In this document: in pieces, positions 27,508 to 36,924 of the stretch
Layout of the letters: each line of letters begins with the position of its first letter
Numbering within the stretch: the stretch's first letter is position 1
DNA from: Neurospora tetraspora
Taxonomy: Eukaryota; Ascomycota; Sordariomycetes; Sordariales; Sordariaceae
Length of the DNA stretch: 64,000 nt
NCBI RefSeq assembly: GCF_033439725.1
Contig: NW_026944385.1
Span: 3,877,001-3,941,000, forward strand
Direction: 5' to 3'
The notes under the pieces: model-generated
Databases searched by the model: none
The model's input: the letters and a program-made list of their open reading frames with translations, nothing else
What the model was told of the DNA's origin: nothing
Program-made: the position numbers and the translations under genes

Positions 27508-28081
27508 TGTGTTGTTATTTATTGGGAATATGTAGGTGTATGTATAGGTGTCGAAAGAAGCGAAAGAAGGAAGCTCTAACGACAAGATCTGCGGCGCAAC
27601 AGTTATTAGAAACGGCGAACAGAGATGGCTGACGAGATGGATGGGATCGAGGACAGAGGACTGATAACTAACCTTTCTACAATTGCGGGATGGAAAGAGG
27701 AAAACAGGATCAGATGAGAGTAAGACCACTTCGTGTCTAGGATGTTGAGAGATTTTGATGGTGGGGTTACAAACTTTCGTAATCGCAGCAATTGGTATCA
27801 CTCCCGTCTGCCACTGCCTGCTCGGTGCTACTTGCCGTGCCTTGGACTGCACATTCGGTTCGTTGACTGTGTCTGGATGTGTCTCCCGATTGCCCGCGCC
27901 CGCAGCCTGTGAGCGTCAGGTCGGCCCCTCCATTGGCATGGAACCCCACCTGACGTCGCTGGACGGGGCTTCCCACCCACACTGCTCCCCAGCAGATCCC
28001 TAGCAGCAAGCTTCGCAGCAGGGGCAGGAAGGACCGACTTCGCAAGGGCCCCTAGACCCGCCTAGCAGGGGGACCCCGCGG

Positions 28082-28099
28082 CCGTCATCATGATGACGG
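28082..28099. promoter_or_regulatory. 18-bp perfect palindrome, candidate bZIP-type site
   Basis: CCGTCATCATGATGACGG equals its own reverse complement and carries two outward CGTCA/TGACG half-sites. It lies about midway between the iPGM and Med9 start codons. A regulatory role is inferred from symmetry and position only. Confidence 0.45.
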
Positions 28100-28120
28100 G
28101 AAGCATTGATCTCCCAGGCA

Positions 28121-28166
28121 CGCCGCGGTACGCCGCCGCGGTACGCCGCCGCGGTACGCCGCCCCG
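28121..28166. repeat. 13-bp GC-rich tandem repeat, about 3.5 copies
   Basis: The unit CGCCGCCGCGGTA occurs exactly at 28131-28143 and 28144-28156, with a 10-bp partial copy before and a diverged copy after. Each unit has a CCGCGG palindrome. Confidence 0.9.
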
Positions 28167-28593
28167 GCCGCCGCACAACGATAAGCGCGGACCCCACCGC
28201 CACGACGGGAACTTTTAAGGTTAGATTGCATTTCAAACACTAAAAACATCCATTTTATCGATTTATCGCCGAACAAAAAGTCAATTGGAATTCCACAATA
28301 CCGCCGGCGTTATCACTTCCGGAGTCGTCGCCATTACGTACACCGTGTTAGCCCGACACTTAGCGCAACGAACGAAGCTCCAGCTTCCACAACCATAACG
28401 ACGCCAACCACAAACAACAACAACAACAACAACGACGTCGACGACGACGACGACCCTCGCGATCACACGACCACGACCACGGCCACCACACATCCCACAT
28501 CTCACCAGCCATCACCATTCCCCATCACCAAACCAGCTAGCCACCAAGCACATCGAACCAAAACACACCTTTCAAACACAACACCACACCACC

Positions 28594-28636
<43 letters not shown>

Positions 28637-28638
28637 AA

Positions 28639-29163
28639 ATGGCAACCCACATCCCCCCCACCCTCTCCCCCGACGCCATCGACACCCTAACCGAGTTAAC
28701 CACCATCCTCACCAAATTCCGCGCCGCCGCCGCCTCCACCCGCCAGGCCGCCGCCGCCTCTTCCTCCTCCGGTCCCAACCCCTCCTCCAACAACGGCCCC
28801 AACTCCAACAACCCCGGTGGCATCGGCACCCCCGCCCCCGGCGCAGTAACAGGCACCACCCCGCTCCCCATCCCTAGTACTTCCAACCCAAACTCGACAG
28901 CAGCTTCAACGTCATTCACGGCCAAAGACCTCCCCCAAGCAACGGATAACCTCAAGCACAAACTCCAACGGGCGCGCCAGGCGGTTCTGACGCTGCCGGA
29001 TATTGGAAGGACGATTGCGCAGCAGGAGGTGGAGATCAAGGAGCTGGAGGAGAGGAAGAGGAAGCAGATTGCGATGTTGGCGAGGATAAGGGAGGAGGGA
29101 CTGCAGTTTGCAAGGCTGGAGCAGAGTCGGAGGGATGAGGAGGGGGAGAGGATGGTTGAGTAG
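28639..29163 (+). CDS. Mediator complex subunit 9 (Med9/Cse2)
   Basis: A subunit of the middle module of Mediator, which bridges activators and RNA polymerase II in the nucleus. One exon, 174 residues, ATG at 28639. The N-terminal helix (LSPDAIDTLTELTTILTKFR) and the C-terminal coiled coil (LPDIGRTIAQQEVEIKELEE onward) fit Med9. Between them lies a Ser/Pro/Asn/Gly-rich low-complexity linker (about residues 36-95). The helices and the length suit the family, but sequence conservation in Med9 is low, so the name is probable rather than certain. The gene is convergent with the TBCC gene. Confidence 0.75.
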   Translation: MATHIPPTLSPDAIDTLTELTTILTKFRAAAASTRQAAAASSSSGPNPSSNNGPNSNNPGGIGTPAPGAVTGTTPLPIPSTSNPNSTAASTSFTAKDLPQATDNLKHKLQRARQAVLTLPDIGRTIAQQEVEIKELEERKRKQIAMLARIREEGLQFARLEQSRRDEEGERMVE

Positions 29164-29567
29164 ATGGGAGCTGAGGATTTTGGTCGATGCCGGAAGTTGG
29201 GTCTGGGGAGTCAGTCGACGCTCAGCTCCGGCTAATCTGCCGTATAGGCCTATCTGTGCCTTACCACTTTTAACGGCTGGGGTAATCACAGACATCGGCG
29301 GGACGGTGCTCATGGGTTCTTCTGTTGGGGTGCTAGGATGCCTACGTTGAACATCGACATGCCCATTGTTACAAGTACTGTTCATCCACCAACGCCGGCA
29401 ACATCATGATGATTCTCGACATTACTCTACACTACACTGCAACACTACACGCTACAACTCGGATCCGACCACAGGAGACCGCAGGAAGTGCGCTACCATA
29501 CAGCCTAGTTCAGGTTACCCCAAGAAACCTTCCGGATAGTCTTCAGACTTGATGATCTTCTAGGCTT
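29164..29567. other. Short convergent 3' intergenic stretch
   Basis: About 400 bp between the stops of the Med9 and TBCC genes. It holds only repeated CACTACAC-like motifs (29430-29450) and no gene. Confidence 0.4.
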
Positions 29568-30868
29568 CTACGCCTCAGCACCAATCCCGACTGTCCTCAA
29601 GATGTCATCAAGACCTGCACCAGGGTAGCCAGGGACCTTATCCTTCCAGATATCCTCCGCGATGCGTTTCTCTTCCGGTAGCACGCTCCAGTTTGGCGAA
29701 TGCTCCGCCTTCAACCACTTGAAGTCATCCACCTGATCCCACATGTTGGTTTTCTCGTCCTTATCGGCCGACTAGAAGAAGAGTTTTGTCAACAAAATCA
29801 CCGTCAAACATAACAATTTGGGGGGGGGGGAAGAAACTCACATGAAACTTGGGCGCCGGCGCAAACCTCAACCCCTTACAATCCTCAATAATCGGCCTAC
29901 TGGCACAATACAGATAAAAATCCACATTCTCGCACTCGTGGATCCTCACCTGTCTCGCCACCACCAACACCTTGCTGTCACGCAGACCCGTGATGTGCAC
30001 CGGCCCATCCACATGGCCCGCAACGATCAAGCTGCCCGAGATGTTCTTCAGCGCCAGGCTCGCAAACGGTGCGCCGCCGGCGCACACCCGCGTGGGCACC
30101 GACATGTCAACGATACATCCCTTCATATTCGTGAGCGCGCCTGCCGAAGTGGCCCTGGACGCCGACAGCGGCAGGATGATGTGCAGCTTCTCGTGGTCCG
30201 AAAGCGTAATGTCCCGTGCGGTCGAGAAGCTCGGCTTACGGACTCTCGAATCCGCCGGTCCTTTCGCAATCTCTTCGTTGTAGTTCTTGGTGGGAAAAGA
30301 AGGCAAATTGCCGAGATTGTCCCGGTGTTCCGAGGACTCTGAACCGCCGGCGGCGGCGGCGTCGGTCACCGAGAAGGGAGAAGAGCTTTTATCCTGACCT
30401 CCCGCGGGGAGCATATACCGGGCATCGTTCTTCTTGTCGGTCTTGTCGGCCACAGCGTCTCCTCCGGATGCCAAAGGACTGCGGCGCTTAAACTGGAACC
30501 TGCTCTTGGGCGCGAACTTGGCTTGGGCCTCGTTGAGCTGGTCCGTCAGCTGCTTGAGCGCTTGCGAGTAGGTGCGCTGGTCGTAGGCGGGGACATAGTC
30601 GGCGGCGTCGGCGACTTCGTTGGATAGTCGTGAGATGCCGGTTAGGATGTGCTCAATGGCATCTTGGCGTTCGCCTGCAACGGCAGAGAGATTGGCGAGA
30701 TGGTTGATTTGCTCTTGGAGGTCTTTAAGCCCCGTTAGTCAGATTTCAGAAGAAAAAAGTCAAGCGGTTATGGAAACCTTGAAAAGACTTACTGGCTACG
30801 GTCCCTTGGAACTGACGATAGAACGTCTCCTTGGGTGTCTCCTTATGGGCGGCTCCTTGCGCAGACAT
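29568..30868 (-). CDS. Tubulin-folding cofactor C (TBCC)
   Basis: TBCC acts at the end of the tubulin folding pathway. Together with cofactors D and E it triggers GTP hydrolysis on beta-tubulin and releases the alpha/beta dimer. Three exons (30868-30793, 30722-29842, 29771-29568) with introns of 70 nt each give 386 residues. The N-terminal helical part (about 1-90) resembles the spectrin-like tubulin-binding domain. Residues about 200-310 form the right-handed beta-helix TBCC domain, with the GAP arginine in ARQVRIHECEN followed by FYLYCASRPIIEDCKGLRF. The C-terminal end is WDQVDDFKWLKAEHSPNWSV followed by the closing segment. The last donor, GTGAGT after KFH, was chosen because it keeps frame into that segment. 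Stop position is uncertain by one base. Confidence 0.93.
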
Positions 30869-32238
30869 TTTAGGTGCGGTACTGTATCTGTTTGTCTTAT
30901 TGTAAGCCGTTCTGCGCTATGGAAGACTAGGTCGAAATTCAACCCAGCGTATTTCAGATCCCAAAAAGTTCAAAAATGAAAAGTGTTTTGAACTATCCAC
31001 TCCGCGGATACTTGGACGTGAATATAAAGGGCATAGCATATATCCACAACCACAAAACCCGGTGAAAACACATACTTGCTTCTCCTTGCCCCATCAGACC
31101 ATTTGCTCCGTGATGCGAACCGCCGATGTTGAACACAAAGTGAACAGCCGACCAAGGGAAGGCGTGACAAGGCAACAACAACTCGTACGATGTAATAGAA
31201 GGGAAAAAAGGAAAAAGTGTGCTCACATGCTGGATGGAGGTCGGCCTCTCAAAAGTCTATGTTTTGTACCTAGTGCTCTCGTATCCCTAGAATGTTGTTG
31301 GCTTGTGTAAGTAGGTAGCAGTAATATATGATGACGAGGCACCCAACGAACCAAGACCGTATTGTAGGGAAGAAAAGAGAGAAGTTGGAAGAAAGAATAG
31401 CAGCGAGGAGTGAGTTAAGATGGAGAAAAGGATACGATGAAGTGAAGAACCCGCCGGTAGGTCGTACGTAGAGGGAGAGAGGCTGGACAAGACAGCCCAA
31501 AGGTAGGTCAGGTAGGTAGGTAGAGATGAATAGGTGGGTAAGGGTGATCTGATGTGTATGGCTCCGATCAAAAAAACAGAACCAATGAATTCCAAGATGT
31601 TGTGTTGGAGCTGGAAGTAGAAAGCCTACTGATTTCATGAAAGGGGTGTAAGAAGTTGCTCACCTACCGAGTGCTCAAAGTAGAAGTATCCGTCCGGGGA
31701 AGTCGAGATGGATGGTAAGGTAGAGAGAGGTAGTAGCTCTTGCTCCAAGACACGGAACTGGCCGCGCCGTGACCTTGGTGGGAGGCCTGAAATTGGTGAC
31801 AGGAAGGAGACCTGAGCTGATAGCTTCCTGAATTTTTGAGATTTAAGCGGAAGTTGTAGTACGATCGTTGTTGTGGAAGGAGCTGTCGTCGTTTTGTGGG
31901 GAGAGACAAGGGGCATCACAGAGGCAGCGAGAAACTGAACTGGGGAAGCTATAGTGGGGTCCACCTCAGAGGTTGGTAGCTCCCGTCTGTACACCTTCCT
32001 TCCGTCACCATGTAAACAACACCATTTTAGGTATTCCATAACTCAATATTTTCAGGAATAAGACGATCTATCCAATACGCACGTATAAGTGATCCAGTCG
32101 TCCATGTTCGCTGTTTCTCGAGCATGACTGGGTAGGAACACAGATAATCGCTGACAACAGGAATGACATTACAACATCCAACAAAACCAAATATATACAA
32201 GTCAAAACTACAAACAACACACGCTTTCAATCGAATCG
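30869..32238. other. Intergenic: TBCC promoter and GPI1 3' side
   Basis: 1.4 kb. TAGGTAGG-type repeats occur near 31500-31530. Open frames of up to 134 codons on the minus strand look like translated untranslated-region sequence; none has a recognisable domain. Confidence 0.4.
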
Positions 32239-34628
32239 CTATCCATAACTGCGTGACCTCCCCCCACCATAATTGCTCGGAAACCTCCTCCCGTTCGCCA
32301 AGATGGGCACCTGCACAGGCATCGACTTCCTCTTGGACGCCGGCAACGAGTTCACGGCATCCCACATCTCCATTACCCCGGCTCGCTTGGCGGGAAGCAT
32401 GCTGTACTGGAGGCTGTACAGGTTCTTCCTGTTGAGCGGCGGGACGAACTTACCCGTCAAGAGACACAGGGCGACGCGAGGCGAAAGGTAGTGCTTCCGA
32501 ATCCGGTTGCCCATCTGGAAGTATTGATAGAACATGGACTTGAAATCCAGAGGGATGGGCTAGATACGAAGGTCAGTTTGAGCTCCTGAAGCATTTTGTT
32601 TTGAACGAGGATTCCATACCTGAAGAGAGATCACAGAGGTTGAGGGATGTTGTCGAAGGGGATTATTATTATTACAGGTGGCGCCAAAGTCTTGGGTGTC
32701 TCGAAGCTCAAATCGGATGCCGCCTAGATAACAGTTAGTGATGACGTTCCCAATCAAGACCTGACGGCAAGAACACAAACCTGGAAGTCTTTTCGGGTCT
32801 TTGACCCGTAACATCAATGCAAAAAGTGGAAAGTGGTTTAGACAAGAAAGTGCAGTATCGAAGCAAGCCTTGAACAGGATGATAGCCATGCGTGCAATCG
32901 CAAAGTTCAAGTAGAATACCACCACGGTGGGCAGAAGGAAAAACAGGACCGTGAAGAGGATAGTCCCCACAAGAAGTTGATCGAGCCCATAGTCGCATGA
33001 GTCTATACGGTTTCGAAGGACGTTGTGTTTCTTGCCGCGAAAGAGGTGAAAAAGCGACTGGAGGATATTCAACTGCCAGTGAAATATCCTTGCCGAGGCG
33101 AGGTAGAAGGAGTAAATGTGAATCGTGAGTATCGAGAGGAGATCCGAGAACAGGGCAAGAGGCATGCTTGCTCCCGCAAAACTGGAGAAGCCGATAATCC
33201 ACACAATGCGTGGTAGCATGGGCCGAATTGTCTCGATACAACCTTTGCCGGTGTTAGCATGTTCAACAGGAAACCAGGAGCAGATCAGTAACTTACTCGC
33301 CCAGTATTCAATGACCCATAAGAACAGATCACCAAGGAACGCCGCCAGCTCCGTGTTTAGCTTCAAGCCTGCCGGCCAGCCCATGAGCCAGGAAATGCTG
33401 CTCTGCAATGCCTCGACGGTATAGGTGGTGAGCAGACGGCTGATCTCGTCGGCCACCCAGCCGGCATTGTCAATGATGTAAGAACCAAACGCCATACCGA
33501 TGATTACATCATTGGCAACAAGCCAGAGACTGTTGTAAAACCGTATGTAGTCTGGGTGACTTGTTGTTACACTCGCCCAGTCGTTCTTCCTCAACCGAAG
33601 CGTGACATACTGCATTGGCCAGTAGCAAAACTGTTGGAGACGAATCTCAACTTGCTGAGCCGTCGCAGATATGTCCTTCAAAGCTGCATATCTCGGTCGA
33701 AGTCGCCACTCCAGTATGCGCAACAACATCTCGGCGACCACCCTGTGAGCCATCAAGCCAAGCACGAAGAACTTCTTGATGACGGGCAGCACGTAAATAG
33801 TGATCATGTCCCAAAGCCATACCAAAATCATGTCGCGAGCTGTTGTTGCCGACTCGACCACCCTTTCTGACACGCTCAGGGCCCTCTTAGGACGGGTGCC
33901 GATGCGTGAGACATTCTGCTGTAGAAGCTTTTCAAGCTCCCATGCCCAGTTGATTTGGTTGACTATTGTCGCAAGCGCTCGTTCCTTGGGCGACGGGATT
34001 CGTTTTACCACCGAATGTTGCTTGAGCTTCTCGACCAGTTTTCGCTTCGTTTCCTTGTTCAAACGCTCCCGCTTCTCGTCATCCTCCTCCCCACTGTCGG
34101 CGAAGTCTTGCCTAAATCCATCGTGTTTGTCTCCTAGTGCTAGGGCAATGGGATTGAGTGACATGTACTGCATTCGTCCTGGCAGCGGCCGCTCGAAAAG
34201 GATAATCTGGATACTGGATGCTCGAGCACAGGTGACAGAAGGGACCCGCTGCTTAGGCGTTATTGTAACCCGGATCCAGGATGAGTCGACCTCGACGGTG
34301 TCTGGAGTGTTCGAGACGCCCAAGACGCTTATGGACGATTTGCCGCATTGTTCGTAAATGCGACTGACTGGGTGAGGGGCGTTACGGAGGAGGTTACCGA
34401 GCTTTAACGCGCTTTCAACACGTCGAGGCTATCACAGAGAGTCAGCTCTTGTATCCACGTCTCCGGCCAGTCGTAGACCCAGAGGGCACAAACCTCAACC
34501 TCCTCCAGTACTGCCACCACGAGAACATCCAAGGCCGAGTTCCTCCAGCCGACCACGACACCTTTACAGTCGGATCGCGGAAGGTCTGTGGGCCAGAACA
34601 CGCGCATCAAGCCATCATCCTCTGGCAT
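32239..34628 (-). CDS. gpi1: GPI-GlcNAc transferase subunit Gpi1/PIG-Q
   Basis: Part of the endoplasmic reticulum complex that adds GlcNAc to phosphatidylinositol, the first step of GPI-anchor synthesis. Five exons (34628-34494, 34428-33297, 33242-32781, 32723-32620, 32559-32239) give 717 residues with all phases consistent. The first intron has a GTTTGT donor and a CTGAC branch site, and its removal joins EVE to PRRVESALKLG. The introns at 33296-33243 (54 nt) and 32780-32724 (57 nt) are stop-free multiples of three but have CTAAC branch sites and interrupt conserved sequence. The conserved Gpi1 region is WLMGWPAGLKLN followed by LAAFLGDLFLWVIEYW, with several later membrane segments (for example TILFTVLFFLLPTVVVFYLN). 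The C-terminal part holds RVALCLLTGKFVPP, seen across the family. The first codons overlap the end of the small membrane-protein frame by 22 bp. Confidence 0.93.
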
Positions 34629-35096
34629 GACAGATAGCGCACTCGCGAGCAGCCAATCAGAAAGAGCCCCTTCTCCTTAGTTGTTCCCTCGCGGAGATAC
34701 CTGATCCTGGCGATCGCGGATGCTGGACCAGCATTATCAGTATTCGACGGTTGGTATGGTTGGGGGCAGTAGCAGCGTGGTGGTCGTACCAGGTTCGACT
34801 CCAAAGTTGCAAGACGTTGCACAGGAATAAAGACGACGAGAAACACAAGGCTTAACACGCCGAAGCCCTTGGCGGCCCGAGTCTAGAGACGAATTGGCAC
34901 AAGGTTAGCGATCCAAGCTGTTTGTTTGACGGGGGGTGCCACGGTTTTCCCTTGTTCCCACGCATGTGACACTTACCACTACTCCGTAGTTCCAAGCAAA
35001 TATGGCAAGCTCATATAGGCGAGTGACGAGGTCCCATCGGGCGGTGATATACCCAGCTACGAAGATGCCGAGTGTAAGAACAGAAAAGGGGTGCAT
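34607..35096 (-). CDS. Predicted small two-helix membrane protein
   Basis: Two exons (35096-34977 and 34882-34607) with a 94-nt intron (GTAAGT...TCTCTAG) would encode up to 131 residues. The first exon (MHPFSVLTLGIFVAGYITAR) and the start of the second (FGVLSLVFLVVFIPVQRL) each hold a membrane-spanning helix. The linking segment (LVTRLYELAIFAWNYGVV|TRAAKG) is continuous across the splice in phase 0. The last 60 residues look less protein-like, so a further intron or an earlier end is possible. I cannot name it. The predicted stop lies 22 bp inside the GPI1 coding sequence on the same strand, so the true 3' end needs transcript data. Confidence 0.5.
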
Positions 35097-35909
35097 AGAG
35101 GCGCGCTGCCCCTTACTGTTCGAGCATATGCGTCCGCGGGCAGAGTCTGGGCCGGTAGATGTAGTCCGACGTCACTTTTCCTTGTATGGGGAGAGGAAAT
35201 GCGGGCGGATACTGGGTGCGGTTATACGAGGGATTGGCGGGTGCTGCAATGGGGGACAAAACTCGGCGGTCCAAGAAGTTGAAGATGTCGAAATAAAAGC
35301 TGGAACTGAAGCACAACGGGATGCCAAAATTTGTTGATCTGGGACGGGACGGGAGCAGGGCGATGCGGGTGTCGTGTCGTTGGACGGCAGAGACTCGCGC
35401 TGAAGTTTATCGGAGCTGACTGTTACAGGGGGTGTGGAGTGTTCTAGCGCCCACAAGCGAGAGCCCCCGAGCGCAACCGCAACCTAGAGGTAGGTACTGC
35501 CGTGTGTAGTTGGCTGCCCTGCGACTGTGTGCTGTGATGAACCGATTGGATGTTGGGGAGGATCCACCCCTCAAACCTTATTTGGAAGGGAACATGAACA
35601 TTGAAGTCATGGCTTCGGATTATGAAGCCGTGAAAGCACTGGACACTGGCAGAAGAGAAAGTGGGAAGGTACAGATCAACCACCAACGGTTGAACTTCTT
35701 GGTACATAACGAAGCTTTGGTTGAAAGAAGAAGTATGTAAATGAAGCCTTCGTTTCCACGAACACCTGGCGATGTATATACAGCAAAGAGACAAGTGAGG
35801 AATGTAAGAGAGAACTGCTTGTTCCGGATTTCTTAAAGGAGTTGGTCGACGAGTGGGATTCATGCGCAGATCAGTTCTGACAGAGTCAGTAAAGAGTCGT
35901 CCATCAACT
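35097..35909. other. Intergenic between Mdm35-like and small membrane genes
   Basis: About 800 bp. The 157-codon minus-strand frame here (35444-35917) has no domain and overlaps the 3' side of the Mdm35-like gene, so I read no gene in it. Confidence 0.4.
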
Positions 35910-36352
35910 TTAGTCAAGTCCTACGCTTAACTCACATTTCTTCTTGCCCATATATGTCGAGTCGCTGCCCTTGAGTTCTTCCCGCGCTTCGTCTAGCAGC
36001 TTGTCGATGCCACGCTCTTTCAGAGCAACCTATACAAAGGTAAGCTATGCCAAATTAAAGATACGGCATGAGTTTGCCACTCACCTGCAGGCAAGAGCTG
36101 TACTCCTTGAAGAGGGCGGAACATTCGTTATTCTGTTCGGTCCCATTGCCTCTAAGGTATTCTGTCCAGCATAAGTATCATCATATGTCCATTGAGTTGG
36201 GTTGTCTGTTTCTGTAGACTTACTCTCACTGTACCACTTGAGAAAGCACGTATCATACCGCCTACAACCGGGTAAGCTACTGTGTTTTGTATATGAAGGT
36301 CAGAAACTTACTCCTTGAGCTCGTTGCATTCCTTCGCAAGTGACTGGGACAT
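35910..36352 (-). CDS. mdm35: Mdm35/TRIAP1-like twin CX9C protein
   Basis: Mdm35 is an intermembrane-space chaperone that carries Ups1/PRELI proteins for phospholipid transfer between mitochondrial membranes. Four exons (36352-36312, 36261-36224, 36161-36085, 36029-35910) with introns of 50, 62 and 55 nt give 91 residues starting MSQSLAKECNELKERYD. The twin CX9C motifs are exact (CNELKERYDTC and CSALFKEYSSC), and KWYSEKYLRG and the LDEAREEL-type end match the family. A possible fifth intron (GTGAGT at 35936 to a CAG acceptor near 35875) would join T to AA and make a TAA stop directly after MGKKK, giving 83 residues. Unspliced, the frame runs eight codons more to 35910. No continuous frame reveals this gene; it was found by reading through the introns. 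Confidence 0.9.
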
Positions 36353-36924
36353 CCTGAAGTTCTCAAGTATCTTCTAAACCGTTCAAGTTGGCAAAGGAAA
36401 CAAAGACTTGGTACGTGTCCGATGACTTGGAGTATAAATATTTGGACAAAATAATCGAACAGACGGAGTGTCGAATGGTAGTATATGTAATCGTCCTGTG
36501 GGATAAGTGTACAGAATATCAAATATCAACGCTTGCCGATGAGTCGCTTGAAACGAACAAGTACTGGTATCAAACAATGGATGGAATTGCGGACCTTCGT
36601 CACCAAAGCCTGGATGCCGATGGATGAACATCGTGGTCCAGATCAGCACAAGCTCTTGGCAGGTCCCTCGGCCTTATCTTATCGGGCTTTCAAAGTCTCC
36701 TACCTAAATTTGCATAGCTTTTGTCATAGACAAGTAACTCTCGGTACAGAGAAGGTCGAGACCCACTTGATGGCATGGCGCTTTCTCCACAAGCCGCATG
36801 CTGGGACTGTCCGCAAAAAAAGTTCCCTGGAGCAGAACGACAGCCCAATTTTGGAGAACTGAATCGGGCTTCCGCTTCCTGTGACGTCCGCATCACAACA
36901 ACTCCAGCAGAACCAACGGCCAAA
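36353..36924. promoter_or_regulatory. Shared divergent promoter of Mdm35-like and Rrp6 genes
   Basis: 572 bp separate the two start codons, so both promoters must lie here. I see no clear TATA box. CAAAATGG provides a good start context for Rrp6 at its right edge. Confidence 0.5.

Larger units (their letters stand above)
27508..28638. other. Divergent promoter region between iPGM and Med9 genes
   Basis: 1.1 kb. It includes an 18-bp perfect palindrome (28082-28099), a GC-rich 13-bp tandem repeat (28121-28166) and (CAA)n tracts just before the Med9 start codon (28592-28636), which would be in that gene's leader. Confidence 0.5.
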
